Assembly (NCBI RefSeq): GCF_001595645.1
Contig: NZ_LNKT01000034.1
Location: forward strand, 62,001 to 126,000
Source of the DNA: Sulfurovum riftiae
Lineage (GTDB): Bacteria > Campylobacterota > Campylobacteria > Campylobacterales > Sulfurovaceae
Direction of reading: 5' to 3'
Length of the DNA stretch: 64,000 bases
The notes beneath the pieces were generated by a model. It worked only from the letters and a program-made list of their open reading frames with translations, did no database searches and was not told where the DNA came from. Position 1 is the stretch's first letter. Each line of letters starts with the position of its first letter. The translations under genes and the position numbers were made by a program. This document shows positions 52,438 to 63,428 of the stretch, piece by piece.

Positions 52438-52466
52438 TTGACAAAATGGACATTTTTTTGTATGAT
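52438..52466 (+). promoter_or_regulatory. sigma70-type promoter of groESL
   Basis: TTGACA (52438-52443), 17-base spacer, TATGAT (52461-52466), 34 bases before groES. I see no CIRCE element and no HspR-type inverted repeat in the 115 bases between the glutaredoxin start and this promoter. Confidence 0.75.
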
Positions 52467-52500
52467 TCCAATACAAAAAACATAATCTTAAGGAGATATC

Positions 52501-52761
52501 ATGAATTTTAAGCCATTAGGTGACAGACTTTTGATCCAGAGAGTCGAAGAAGCCAATACTACGGCATCAGGGATCATCATACCGGACAATGCAAAAGAGA
52601 AGCCCTCCAAAGGGAAAGTGATCGCTGTAGGCAGCGAAGTCGAAGATATAAACGTAGATGACACGGTCGTGTTCGGAAAGTATTCAGGAAATGAGATCAT
52701 CCTGGATGGAACGGAGTACCTTATTATGGAAAGCTCTGACATCTTCGGGATACTTGTATAA
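52501..52761 (+). CDS. groES: co-chaperonin GroES
   Basis: 86 residues. [17 protein letters not shown] at the start, mobile loop [21 protein letters not shown] region, and [13 protein letters not shown]. Caps GroEL. AAGGAGATATC precedes ATG. Followed by groEL after 38 bases, on the same transcript. Confidence 0.97.
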   Translation: MNFKPLGDRLLIQRVEEANTTASGIIIPDNAKEKPSKGKVIAVGSEVEDINVDDTVVFGKYSGNEIILDGTEYLIMESSDIFGILV

Positions 52762-52787
52762 CATCAAACCAATTTACCAAGAATTAA

Positions 52788-54428
<1,641 letters not shown>

Positions 54429-54452
54429 TCCTGACAGACTACATTATTCTAT

Positions 54453-54475
54453 AGAACAGCATCACATGCTGTTCT
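54453..54475. terminator. terminator between groEL and the EAL gene
   Basis: AGAACAGCAT-CAC-ATGCTGTTCT: a perfect 10-bp stem with a 3-base loop, followed by ACTTCCTTTTA on the plus strand. Lies between convergent genes and can serve both. Confidence 0.8.
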
Positions 54476-54504
54476 ACTTCCTTTTATTTACTTCCAAAAA
54501 CAAA

Positions 54505-56319
54505 TTATCGCAACAACTTCTGGAATTCAAAGACAGGCAACGGCTTGGCAAAATAGAATCCCTGCATATAATCACAACCGTAACTCTCTATAAGATCTGC
54601 CATCTCCAGGGTCTCTATTCCCTCCACAACGATCTTCATTCCCAGACTGTGCCCCAGATCTATGATCGATTGTACGATACGCTGATCTTCCTCATTGGTC
54701 ATAATATAATCGATGAGTATCTTGTCGATCTTCAGGATCGTAGCCGGAAATCGCTTGAGATAGGAAAATGATGTATACCCTGTCCCGAAATCATCAAGAA
54801 CAATACCTACCCCCAGCTTTCTCAACTCTATAAAGTGCTGTGATGAGCGCTCTTCGTCCTGCATGGCCAGCCCTTCAGTGATCTCGAATTTGATCAATTC
54901 CGGATTGGCCTGATGATATTTGAGTCTGTCGATCACATTTTCGACAAAATTACCGGTTTCTATTTCAAGAAGTGAAAGATTGATGGAGACTTCAACCTCT
55001 CTGAACTTGAAAAGTTCCCAGCGTTTCTGCTGTTTCAGGACTTCATCAAGTACGAATTTTCCCAATTCGACAATAAACCCGGTCTTCTCCATAATGGGAA
55101 TGAAGATATCGGGACGGATCATACCGTATTTTGGATGCCGCCAACGGATCAATGCCTCTGCAGAGACGATCTCTTTGCTTTTGGCATCAACAATAGGCTG
55201 GTAATAGACTTCGAACTGATTGCGTTCAAGTGCTTCATGCATATCGTTATAGAGTACCAATTCATCATAGCTGTGATTCTGTTTATCCGGAATATAGAAT
55301 TCGATACGTCCATATCCGCTTTTTTCCGCTTTGGCCAATGCTTTATAGGCATTATCGAAGAGCTTTATCGTAGGGCCACTGTCCGGATAGACACTGATAC
55401 CCATGGAAGCAGACAGATAGAGCTTACTGTCCCCTATTTTATAGAAGGTACTCAACTCCTTCTGTATCTTCCGTGCCAGCACCTCGACCTCTTCAATGTT
55501 GTCCACATCCGGCAGTGTCAGTAGAAAATTATTGTAAAAAGTGTGGTAAACGGTAAAATATTTCTCTTTTGAGAGCTCTTTGAGATAAGAAGCAAATTTT
55601 TTAAGGATCGCATTGGTCTGTTCATATCCGAGAATGGATCGCAGGACTGACAGATTGTCGATATCTATCAGCATCAGTACCATCTTGCCTTCTGAAAGAT
55701 GCAGTCTGGCATTGAGGGCATTGATGTCCTGGAGTGCCTTGATCTGATTTGGCAAATTGGTCAGACGATGATGATATTCCGTTTCTTCCTGCTTCTTCTC
55801 TTCAGTCAGATCGTGTATCGAGACAATACTCCATCCCGGAGAAGCCATGTCACTCTCTTCGGGGGTATCGATATAGAGATTGACCGGTATCTCTCTCTTG
55901 TCATTTGCAAGAAGCCTCGTCTGCATAAGGGAAAAACGGTAGCTCTCTTTTGACACCTGTTTCTCTTTGATCAGTCTGCCAAGTGTACGCCATTCGTTTC
56001 CCATATCGATCTTGATGATACTTCCCAAAGGAGTCTCTTTGTATGTTTCATCAAGCTTCAACAGTTTTCTCATGGGTTTGTTGGCATAGAGTATCACCTG
56101 CTTGTCGGAAAGGATCAGGACAGCATCTTTACAGACTTCGAACGCATTTTGCATGACAGAGATCTTGTCTGAGACCATAGAGTCTAGTTTTCTTTTTGCT
56201 GCCCGAACTGTATAGATATACAGCGGGATGAACAGCAGCAGTAAGACAATGCCTACGGCCAGGTTGCTCCAGGTTACATGCTGGGTGATCATCTCACCGA
56301 TTGCTGAAATAGTACTCAT
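54505..56319 (-). CDS. membrane-anchored PAS-GGDEF-EAL protein (likely c-di-GMP phosphodiesterase)
   Basis: 604 residues. One N-terminal helix (about 18-36), a PAS domain (about 50-165), a GGDEF-type domain (about 180-335) whose active-site loop is degenerate (FYNNF where GGDEF is expected), and an EAL domain (about 345-600). The EAL domain keeps SAEALIRWRHP, SINLS, FEITEG, LDDFGTGYTS, KIDK and VVEGIET, so c-di-GMP hydrolysis is likely while synthesis is not. The PAS domain probably senses a signal. Convergent with groEL. Confidence 0.9.
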   Translation of the reverse strand: MSTISAIGEMITQHVTWSNLAVGIVLLLLFIPLYIYTVRAAKRKLDSMVSDKISVMQNAFEVCKDAVLILSDKQVILYANKPMRKLLKLDETYKETPLGSIIKIDMGNEWRTLGRLIKEKQVSKESYRFSLMQTRLLANDKREIPVNLYIDTPEESDMASPGWSIVSIHDLTEEKKQEETEYHHRLTNLPNQIKALQDINALNARLHLSEGKMVLMLIDIDNLSVLRSILGYEQTNAILKKFASYLKELSKEKYFTVYHTFYNNFLLTLPDVDNIEEVEVLARKIQKELSTFYKIGDSKLYLSASMGISVYPDSGPTIKLFDNAYKALAKAEKSGYGRIEFYIPDKQNHSYDELVLYNDMHEALERNQFEVYYQPIVDAKSKEIVSAEALIRWRHPKYGMIRPDIFIPIMEKTGFIVELGKFVLDEVLKQQKRWELFKFREVEVSINLSLLEIETGNFVENVIDRLKYHQANPELIKFEITEGLAMQDEERSSQHFIELRKLGVGIVLDDFGTGYTSFSYLKRFPATILKIDKILIDYIMTNEEDQRIVQSIIDLGHSLGMKIVVEGIETLEMADLIESYGCDYMQGFYFAKPLPVFEFQKLLR

Positions 56320-56372
56320 CTCCTGCCTTGCATAAAAATTACACTGATTATATCATACCGGTATTAAAAGCC

Positions 56373-57644
56373 TTATATCTTATCTGAAAGCAGTGTCTGT
56401 TTGTTGATACAGACCGCTTCGATCTTTGTTTCCGCATCTTCGAGTATGAAGGTCTCATCCGCTTCTATCGCATGGAGTGCTACAGGTTTCCCCTCTTGTG
56501 ATACCTGGGCCCACCCTCTGCGACATTGTGAACGCGGATCACTCATCTGAAATTTTTTTAGAAGATAGTCAAGGTGCTGTTCTTTTTGCTGCAGGGTAAA
56601 ATAGAGCGTTTGCCTGAAAGTCTCTCTCACATCTGGCAAAGCAGCTTCAAAGCGTTCCATTTTATAGGAGATCAAGCGTTTGAACTCCTCTTCCAAACGC
56701 TTGAATTCCATCTTTGACTCTTCGAGTCTTCGCAAGGGTGAGGTACGATGGAACATCTCTTCCATATGCTTCAGCTCACGTACCGCTTGTGTCAATCTGG
56801 ATTCGATAGCCCGTTTAAAACGTTCCTCATATTCCGAAAGCGTATAGAGGATCTCGTGTCGGTCAGGAAGGATCATCTCCATCGCGGCGCTGGGTGTCGG
56901 CGCGCGAAGGTCCGCCACATAATCACTGATCAGCACATCGACTTCATGTCCGACTGCACTGACCACAGGTGTTCGCATGGCATGGATCGCGTCTGCTACA
57001 AGCTCTTCATTGAAACACCAAAGATCTTCGGCACTCCCCCCGCCTCGTCCGACCACCACGACATCTACCCCCAAACTGTCCGCATAACGCAGCGCATTGG
57101 CGATCTGGCTTGCTGCAGTATCTCCCTGTACCAGTGTATCGACGATGATGACTTCTACAAGTGGCCAGCGCTTCTCTATGATCTTGAGCATATCGTACAA
57201 TGCTGCACTCTCTTTGGCCGTGACCAGTGCAATACGCTCTATCTGTCTGGGTATAGGTTTTTTTCTTTGTGCATCGAAATAGCCTTTGGCTTTGAGACGC
57301 TCTTTAAGCTGTTCGAATGCCAGTGCCAGGGCACCTTTTCCATAGGGTTCTATGCGTACCGTCTGGAACTGGTACTCACCCCGCGGTGTATAGACAGAGA
57401 CCGATCCCTCCACAACGATATGCATCCCTTTTTCGATCCGGAACTTCATTCTGCTGACCGAAGAACGCCACATAACACACTTGATGGCACTTTTATCGTC
57501 TTTGATGGAAAAATAGAGATGACCGGAACTGTGATAGGTAACAGAGGCCACCTCCCCTTCGACAAGGATATGCATAAAGGTGGCTTCAAGGAGGGATTTT
57601 ATCTTGGTATTCAAAGAAGAGACGGACATCAGATCAAGTGACAT
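56373..57644 (-). CDS. xseA: exodeoxyribonuclease VII large subunit
   Basis: 423 residues. N-terminal OB fold (about 8-95; VEGEVASVTYHSSGHLYFS), catalytic domain with VVVVGRGGGSAEDLWCFNEE and SAVGHEVDVLISDYVADLRA, then a long helical region. Degrades single-stranded DNA with XseB, which is not in the window. Downstream of ubiE on the same strand, 36 bases apart with a REP element between. Confidence 0.93.
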   Translation of the reverse strand: MSLDLMSVSSLNTKIKSLLEATFMHILVEGEVASVTYHSSGHLYFSIKDDKSAIKCVMWRSSVSRMKFRIEKGMHIVVEGSVSVYTPRGEYQFQTVRIEPYGKGALALAFEQLKERLKAKGYFDAQRKKPIPRQIERIALVTAKESAALYDMLKIIEKRWPLVEVIIVDTLVQGDTAASQIANALRYADSLGVDVVVVGRGGGSAEDLWCFNEELVADAIHAMRTPVVSAVGHEVDVLISDYVADLRAPTPSAAMEMILPDRHEILYTLSEYEERFKRAIESRLTQAVRELKHMEEMFHRTSPLRRLEESKMEFKRLEEEFKRLISYKMERFEAALPDVRETFRQTLYFTLQQKEQHLDYLLKKFQMSDPRSQCRRGWAQVSQEGKPVALHAIEADETFILEDAETKIEAVCINKQTLLSDKI

Positions 57645-57653
57645 ATTAACCCC

Positions 57654-57675
57654 GTAGGTTGGGCTTCAGCCCACC
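57654..57675. repeat. single REP, GGGCTTCAGCCC stem subfamily
   Basis: GTAGGTTGGGCTTCAGCCCACC: the same subfamily as at 7448-7518 with one stem mismatch; this copy is not part of a pair. Confidence 0.75.
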
Positions 57676-57680
57676 TTACA

Positions 57681-58418
57681 TTATTTTTTCTGTGCTACCA
57701 AAAGTGTACTGATCCCCATAGAGAAGGATTTCGTATACTTCATTTCAAAACCTGCTTCTTCAAGCTCTCTGCTCAACATTTCAGTAGTAAGGAACTCTTC
57801 AATGGAATCGGGCAGATATTTGTATGCTTCATAGTTCTTCGAAATGAACCCGCCTACTCTGGGCAGGACATTCTTCATTCCAAAATCCACTATCTTGTCC
57901 ACGACACCGCTTCTGTCCTGCTTGGTGAATTCAAGGATCACCACGATACCGCCCGGTTTCAATGCACGATAGAACTCCTGCAATGCTTCGACACGGTCAA
58001 CGACATTACGGATACCGTAGGAGATCGAGATGACATCCGTAGAAGTATCTTCTATGGGAAGCTCCTGTGCTTTTCCCTCGATGAACTCTGCAAAATCCAC
58101 TTTTGTCCGTGCCACTTCCAGCATACCTACAGAGGGATCGATACCTACATATTTATCTATTTCGACACCGTTTTTCAGCGCCTGTTCTTTCCAGTAGATA
58201 AGCAGGTCTCCTGTACCCGTTGCCACATCGGTAACCTGGCCAAGCTCTTTTTGCCCCAGGATCTCAAAGGCCTTGTCACACCCTTTTTTTCGCCACTGGA
58301 TATCGATCCCCATACTCAGTACCCTGTTGGCCCTGTCATACGTCGATGCGATATCATCGAACATATTGACGATCTTCTCCTGTTTTTTCTCTTTGTCTGT
58401 CAGTTTTTCAATCCCCAA
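57681..58418 (-). CDS. ubiE: demethylmenaquinone methyltransferase
   Basis: 245 residues. SAM motif I TDVATGTGDLLIYW (about 63-76), family signatures YDRANRVLSMGIDIQWRKK and ISYGIRNVVDRVEALQEF. C-methylates demethylmenaquinone; fits with mqnC in a menaquinone-using organism (ubiquinone activity is not expected). Starts with TTG overlapping the ribD end by 11 bases. Confidence 0.92.
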   Translation of the reverse strand: MGIEKLTDKEKKQEKIVNMFDDIASTYDRANRVLSMGIDIQWRKKGCDKAFEILGQKELGQVTDVATGTGDLLIYWKEQALKNGVEIDKYVGIDPSVGMLEVARTKVDFAEFIEGKAQELPIEDTSTDVISISYGIRNVVDRVEALQEFYRALKPGGIVVILEFTKQDRSGVVDKIVDFGMKNVLPRVGGFISKNYEAYKYLPDSIEEFLTTEMLSRELEEAGFEMKYTKSFSMGISTLLVAQKK

Positions 58419-59403
58419 CTTGTCTACTCCATATCATCAGATCCACATCTTTTTTTCCCTGATGCAGAAACTGTAAATTCATATCGATATTATAGGTTAA
58501 ATTGTTGGTAGAGAGCTTAGGCGTCTGGTAGATCAGCATCCAGTCGATCCTGCTTTGCAACGCCTTCAGCATTCCCTCTCCACCTTCCACAAGGATGAAA
58601 GAGGGTTCTTTCAGAAAATCAAGGTTCGAAATGACTTCGACACTGCGCTCTACTACCGAAAAAAGAGGGATTTCTCTGTCCAGATCGTCTCTTCGTGCAT
58701 AGATCTTCACATCAGGTGCCTGTCCGTTGGTGAAGCGGCAATCCAGGGTCGGCCTGTCAACCCTGACCGTATTGGCACCGATCAGCAAGCTATCACATAC
58801 TCCCCTGAGCTGATGTACATGTGTCAATGAGGCCTTGGAACTGAGATACCCTCCGCCGATACGGCCGTTGGTGCTCTGTGCAAGTTTAAAAAGTACAAAA
58901 GCCTTCTTCTGCCAGATCATAAAAGGTTTTATCAGTGCCTGGCACTTCTCTTTCAAAATACCCGATCTCGTGTTTTTGAGTCGCTCCAGGCCGCCGCTGT
59001 GACTCTCTATGGGATCTTCAATTCCCACGATAACCTCTTTCAATTCCAGGGCGGACAGAAGTGAGGCACAGGAGGGTGTTTTCCCTGTATGGGAACAGGG
59101 TTCGAGCGTCACATAGATACTGCATTCAGCAAAAAAATCTTTGGGAAGTGCCAAAAGAAAAGCATGTGCTTTGTGGGCATCAAAACGGTCAAAATCAATT
59201 TCTGTTTTTAAGAGGGTTTCATAGGCTTTAAGGAGTGCCAGTACTTCAGCATGGGATGTTCCCGCTTTCCGATGTGCTTCGACAGAGAGGATTCTTCCGT
59301 TTAAAGTAACCGTTGCACCAACAGCCGGATTTGGATAGGTAAGAAGCTGGTATTCCCAGGCTTTGTCAAGTGCGAGTTGCATGTAGAATTGATCTGTAAG
59401 CAT
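58408..59403 (-). CDS. ribD: bifunctional riboflavin deaminase-reductase
   Basis: 331 residues. N-terminal deaminase zinc motifs TSHAEVLAL and EPCSHTGKTPSC (about 75-90), and a C-terminal RibD reductase domain (about 170-331) with SLLIGANTVRVDRPTL. The C-terminal domain is less conserved than usual, as in other Campylobacterota. Start ATG 59403 has AAAGGAAACAA directly upstream. Acts before RibH in flavin synthesis. Confidence 0.88.
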   Translation of the reverse strand: MLTDQFYMQLALDKAWEYQLLTYPNPAVGATVTLNGRILSVEAHRKAGTSHAEVLALLKAYETLLKTEIDFDRFDAHKAHAFLLALPKDFFAECSIYVTLEPCSHTGKTPSCASLLSALELKEVIVGIEDPIESHSGGLERLKNTRSGILKEKCQALIKPFMIWQKKAFVLFKLAQSTNGRIGGGYLSSKASLTHVHQLRGVCDSLLIGANTVRVDRPTLDCRFTNGQAPDVKIYARRDDLDREIPLFSVVERSVEVISNLDFLKEPSFILVEGGEGMLKALQSRIDWMLIYQTPKLSTNNLTYNIDMNLQFLHQGKKDVDLMIWSRQVGD

Positions 59404-59438
59404 TTGTTTCCTTTCGACCCCGCCCACCTTTGCGGGTC

Positions 59439-59500
59439 GCTCTGCTCCACCGCTCCGGTTTCGACCCTACAAACGACAAACTATTGTCATTTGTTTAACG
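59439..59500. repeat. second copy of the GCTCTGCTCC / AAACGACAA hairpin repeat
   Basis: GCTCTGCTCCACCGCTCCGG onward and then CTACAAACGACAAACTATTG, matching the element at 48349-48411 along its length. Its first half, read on the minus strand, starts GTAGGGTCGAAACC and so carries a REP-like head. Confidence 0.75.
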
Positions 59501-59504
59501 GGTC

Positions 59505-59933
59505 TCACCAGTCAAAATAGGTCTTGACCGTACCGAGATCTCCATAGGCAAAGTTCTCTTCACCCTGCTTGGTCTCTACCGTGATACCTTTGTCGTCTGC
59601 ATCTTTGAGCAGACCTTTAAGTTTGTCTCCACCCATGAGCTTGACCTTGACCTTTTCTCCGATGGCATTTTTGAAATGTACCGGTTTGCTCAGTTTTCTT
59701 TCGATACCCGGAGAAGAGACTTCTAGACGATACTGCCCGCTCATCGGAGGATGCACATCCAGGAAAGGAGAAAGTTCATTGGAGATAGTCGCACAAAGGT
59801 CCAGGTTTACCCCACCTGTTTTGGTAATGAGTACACGATAGATGGTCTCGTCGAATTCCGTTGTCGTTTCGATGTCATAAAGTGCCGCACCGTTCGCCTC
59901 TATGATCTTTGCGATCTGCTCTTCAAGATTCAT
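59505..59933 (-). CDS. rimP: ribosome maturation factor RimP
   Basis: 142 residues. N-terminal alpha-beta domain with GAALYDIETTTEFDE and SPGIERKLSKPVHF, then an SH3-like C-terminal domain (about 85-142). Helps 30S assembly. Overlaps rbfA by 11 bases in the infB-rbfA-rimP order typical of the phylum. Confidence 0.93.
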   Translation of the reverse strand: MNLEEQIAKIIEANGAALYDIETTTEFDETIYRVLITKTGGVNLDLCATISNELSPFLDVHPPMSGQYRLEVSSPGIERKLSKPVHFKNAIGEKVKVKLMGGDKLKGLLKDADDKGITVETKQGEENFAYGDLGTVKTYFDW

Positions 59934-60312
59934 CTGTACCCTCCTTCTCTTCTTCGCCCTCTTTGTTTCTGCTTATCTGCTTGAACAGCTCTTCCATACG
60001 GCTCACTTTTTCCAGCTGCTCGTCAAATTCAAATGTGAATCTCGGTGCTTTGAACCACCCTTCGCTCTGCTTGCAGTGATTCTGAATATATCCTGCTACC
60101 GTACGGAGCTGTCTTAGCGCTTCGCCCTGCTCTTGGGGAGAAAGAAAGGATTTGTCCAGATAGACCTTCGCATCCGAACGCCCTTTGGAGCACACCACAT
60201 CCGTTACCAGAAGTGAGTTGATACGTGTATCGTCCAGTGTGGCCAGTGCTTCGGGAATGATCTCTTTGAGTACAGACTCAACCCTGTGTCGTTTGATCTC
60301 TTCTTGTGTCAT
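59923..60312 (-). CDS. rbfA: ribosome-binding factor A
   Basis: 129 residues from ATG 60312, which follows AGGAGGTGTTGT. KH-like fold: IKRHRVESVLKEIIPEAL, DARV-like CSKGRSDAKVYLD, and RLRFEFDE-like APRFTFEFDEQLEKVSRMEELF. Acts in 16S 5'-end maturation. The C-terminal tail is acidic (KEGEEEKEGTDES). Confidence 0.92.
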   Translation of the reverse strand: MTQEEIKRHRVESVLKEIIPEALATLDDTRINSLLVTDVVCSKGRSDAKVYLDKSFLSPQEQGEALRQLRTVAGYIQNHCKQSEGWFKAPRFTFEFDEQLEKVSRMEELFKQISRNKEGEEEKEGTDES

Positions 60313-60391
60313 ACAACACCTCCTCTTTTCACCCGGTGCACTAAAATACACCTTCATAATAAAAGCGGAGCCACTGCACCGCCAACTTACA

Positions 60392-60419
60392 TTTTTAATT
60401 TTTAATTTCTAACTTTTAA
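60392..60419. repeat. degenerate heptamer TTTTTAA (4 units)
   Basis: TTTTTAA TTTTTAA, then TTTCTAA CTTTTAA: period 7, ending at the infB stop codon. Confidence 0.65.
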
Positions 60420-60420
60420 T

Positions 60421-63123
60421 TTACAATGTCACCTGTTCTTCAACATCCTTGAAGGTCTCGATCACATCGCCCTCTTTGATATCGTTGAAGTTCTCAAGCA
60501 TGATACCACACTCGTACCCGTTCTTGACCTCTCTTGCATCTTCGTTGAAACGCTTGAGTGAAGAGATAGTGCTTTCATAAACGACTACACCGTCACGGAT
60601 GAGTCTTGCTTTGGAGTTTCTTGTGATCACACCGTCAGAAACTTTACATCCCGCAATGGTTCCGACTTTACCGACAACGAAAGTCTCTCTGACCTCTGCC
60701 TGTCCTGTGATCTCCTCTTTGATGACCGGGCTCATCATACCGCCAAGCAGTGCTTTGACATCGTCAAGAAGGTCATAGATGATCGTATAGGTATGGATCT
60801 CAACACCCAACTCTTTGGCTTTCTTCTTCACCGCTCCGGTAGGACGAACGTTGAAGCCGAGGATCACCGCATGTTCACTGGCATCTGCCAATGTCACGTC
60901 ACTCTCTGTTACGCCACCCACACCTTCATGGATGATATTGACCTTGACTTCCTCATTCCTGAGTTTCTCAAGACTGCCTTTGATCGCTTCAAGCGATCCC
61001 TGTACGTCTGCTTTGATAATGACAGGAAGTGACTTGAGCTGACCTTCTGCAATAAGTGCAGAAAGATCATCGAGAGAGGCTTTCGTACTCTTGGAGAGCT
61101 GTTTGGCTCTCTCATACTCCGCTCTCTTTTCAGCCAGTTCACGTACCTCTTTGTCCGTATCCATGGCAACGAGTGCTTCTCCTGCTCCCGGTACATCGTT
61201 GAGCCCCACGATCGCTGCCGGCGTACTTGGGCCGATCTCTTTGACCGAAGATCCGTCATCGAGTTTGATCGCCTTGATACGCCCATAGGTCGTACCAACG
61301 ATCACATTGTCACCGACATGGAGTGTTCCGTTCTTGATAATGACATTGGCAACAGGGCCGAATCCTTTTTCAAGTGAACTTTCGACAACGACCGCTTTTG
61401 CTTTTCTGGTCGGATCTGCTTTAAGCTCCATTACTTCTGCCTGAAGGAGGATCGTCTCAAGCAGTTCGTCTATCCCCATTCCCGTATGTGCTGAGACCGG
61501 TACGAATTCGTACTCTCCGCCCCAGTCCGTTGCCATAACATCGATCTCAGCCAACTGGGACTTCACGTTGTCAGGGTTGGCACCCTCTTTATCCATCTTG
61601 TTCACCGCGATGATCATAGGGACACCTGCTGCCTTGGTATGTGCAATCGCCTCTTTCGTCTGAGGCATTACACCGTCATCTGCCGCTACAACGATGATAA
61701 CGATATCGGTCGCCTGGGCACCACGTGCACGCATCTCTGTAAAGGCTTCGTGACCCGGAGTATCCACGAATGTGATCTTCTTGCCGTTCTTCTCTACCTG
61801 ATAGGCACCCACATGCTGCGTAATACCGCCCGCTTCCTTGTCCGCCACTTTGGCAGAACGGATCCTGTCAAGAAGGGAGGTCTTACCGTGGTCGACGTGA
61901 CCCATGATCGTAATGACCGGTGGTCTCTCTTCGAGATGTGTATCTTCCTCGGCATCATAGACCTGTACATAGTCAAGCTCATCAAGCGGGTTCATCGTAG
62001 TGACTTCCACTTCGAACTCTTCAGCAAGGATCTCGATCTCGTCTTTGGAAAGGAAGTCATTCTTCGTTACCATCATTCCGAGGGCAAAGAGTACTTTGAC
62101 CACTTCGCCTACAGAGCGGTTCACCTTTTCGGCGAACTCATAGACTCTTACATTTTCCGGGATTTCCACTGATGTTACAACCTCGCTGTTCTCTTCTTTG
62201 GTATACTTCTTACGCTTGCCGCCACGTTTCAATGAACGTCTATGCTGAGGACGGAACGGCTGTCTGCCTTTGGCTGGACCGCCGTTTGCCGCTTCTCTCT
62301 TTTTGGCTTCTTCTCTACGCTTCTGCTCCTGACGCATCATATCTTCATAGATATTCTTGTCGGAGAAGTCAAGCAGTACCACTTCCTCTTCGCCAAATCC
62401 GCTGTCGATGTCACCGCTCATGCTGTCGTGGTTGAAAATATCGATCTTCTTGCCGGTCTCTCTTGCTTCAGCAGGTCCTTTTTTGACCTTCTTCTTACTA
62501 GGAGGTGTAGGCATACTACTTCCCATGGAGATCCTTGTAGCTGCTCTGACCGGTGCAGGTTTTGCTTTTCTGACGATCTTGATACCGGTACGGGAAAGTA
62601 CCCTGCGCTGCGGTTTCGCTTCTTCCGATGTACTCGCGGCTTCCGGCTCGGCTTTTTTGCTGACCATTGAGATACCCCGGCGCTGCTTCGGCTCTTTCAC
62701 TGCCACAGGTTCAGGAGCAGGTGTCTCCTCCACTTTTTCTTCGACCGAAGCAGATTCAGGTTCAGATGCTACCGTCTCTGCTACCACTTCAGCTTTCACC
62801 TCTTCAGTTGCTTCCACTTCTTCAATTACCGCCTCTTCTGCAGGAGCAGCTTCCGTAGCTACTTCTGTTTTAGCACTTTGCTCAGGTGCTTCTTCAGCGG
62901 CTTTTTTCTTCACCACTTTAAGCTTCGGTTTCTCACCCGGTTTCTTGAAACCTTTAGGCAGCGTCCCGCTTATAGCATAGTCTACGAGAACACCTGCATC
63001 ATCCAGGCTTATGGTGCTGTTGGCTGCTTTGACATTGAAACCCAGCTCTTTGGCTTTCTCTATCAGTTCGCCGTTCGACAATCCCGCTTCTTCTGCTATT
63101 TCTTGGATTTTAACTTTATCCAT
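60421..63123 (-). CDS. infB: translation initiation factor IF-2
   Basis: 900 residues. A short IF2_N domain at the N-terminus (IQEIAEEAGLSNGELIEKAK), a long low-complexity Glu/Ala-rich linker (about 75-160), a second IF2_N domain (about 320-375), the GTPase domain with IMGHVDHGKTSLLD (about 404), DTPGHEAF and NKMDKEG, then domains II-IV. Brings fMet-tRNA to the 30S subunit. Follows ylxR and thrB, precedes rbfA. Confidence 0.96.
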   Translation of the reverse strand: MDKVKIQEIAEEAGLSNGELIEKAKELGFNVKAANSTISLDDAGVLVDYAISGTLPKGFKKPGEKPKLKVVKKKAAEEAPEQSAKTEVATEAAPAEEAVIEEVEATEEVKAEVVAETVASEPESASVEEKVEETPAPEPVAVKEPKQRRGISMVSKKAEPEAASTSEEAKPQRRVLSRTGIKIVRKAKPAPVRAATRISMGSSMPTPPSKKKVKKGPAEARETGKKIDIFNHDSMSGDIDSGFGEEEVVLLDFSDKNIYEDMMRQEQKRREEAKKREAANGGPAKGRQPFRPQHRRSLKRGGKRKKYTKEENSEVVTSVEIPENVRVYEFAEKVNRSVGEVVKVLFALGMMVTKNDFLSKDEIEILAEEFEVEVTTMNPLDELDYVQVYDAEEDTHLEERPPVITIMGHVDHGKTSLLDRIRSAKVADKEAGGITQHVGAYQVEKNGKKITFVDTPGHEAFTEMRARGAQATDIVIIVVAADDGVMPQTKEAIAHTKAAGVPMIIAVNKMDKEGANPDNVKSQLAEIDVMATDWGGEYEFVPVSAHTGMGIDELLETILLQAEVMELKADPTRKAKAVVVESSLEKGFGPVANVIIKNGTLHVGDNVIVGTTYGRIKAIKLDDGSSVKEIGPSTPAAIVGLNDVPGAGEALVAMDTDKEVRELAEKRAEYERAKQLSKSTKASLDDLSALIAEGQLKSLPVIIKADVQGSLEAIKGSLEKLRNEEVKVNIIHEGVGGVTESDVTLADASEHAVILGFNVRPTGAVKKKAKELGVEIHTYTIIYDLLDDVKALLGGMMSPVIKEEITGQAEVRETFVVGKVGTIAGCKVSDGVITRNSKARLIRDGVVVYESTISSLKRFNEDAREVKNGYECGIMLENFNDIKEGDVIETFKDVEEQVTL

Positions 63124-63172
63124 ACTTGATTAACTCCTTTAATATACTGCGTCACTGCGCATAAACCGGCTT

Positions 63173-63406
63173 TTATACCAGTGTTCCCAAAAGTCTTGCC
63201 AACTGTTCCGCATCCTGTTTGAAACGTTTGGCAAGACCTTTGAGCTTTTTTTCATCTCTCACACATACCTGACAGAGGTAAAAACTTCTGCCAGTACCAT
63301 CGAATGCGACTATCTCTTTCCCGTCTTGCTTTAATCTGATCAAACTTTTTTGAGGATGTCTACTGCGGCAGCTGATGCACATTCGAATGGGCTGTGATTT
63401 TTTCAT
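63173..63406 (-). CDS. ylxR: YlxR/DUF448 family RNA-binding protein
   Basis: 77 residues. IRMCISCRSRHPQKSLIRL and AFDGTGRSFYLCQVCVRDEKK with the GRGAY-like core; predicted RNA-binding fold, found next to infB in many bacteria. Confidence 0.88.
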   Translation of the reverse strand: MKKSQPIRMCISCRSRHPQKSLIRLKQDGKEIVAFDGTGRSFYLCQVCVRDEKKLKGLAKRFKQDAEQLARLLGTLV

Positions 63407-63428
63407 GCGTATTATACCTAAAAAGAGA

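Noticed and set aside
52325-52500. CIRCE or HspR operator before groES
   Set aside because: No TTAGCACTC-type or CTTGAGT-type inverted repeat is present; only a sigma70 promoter is visible.
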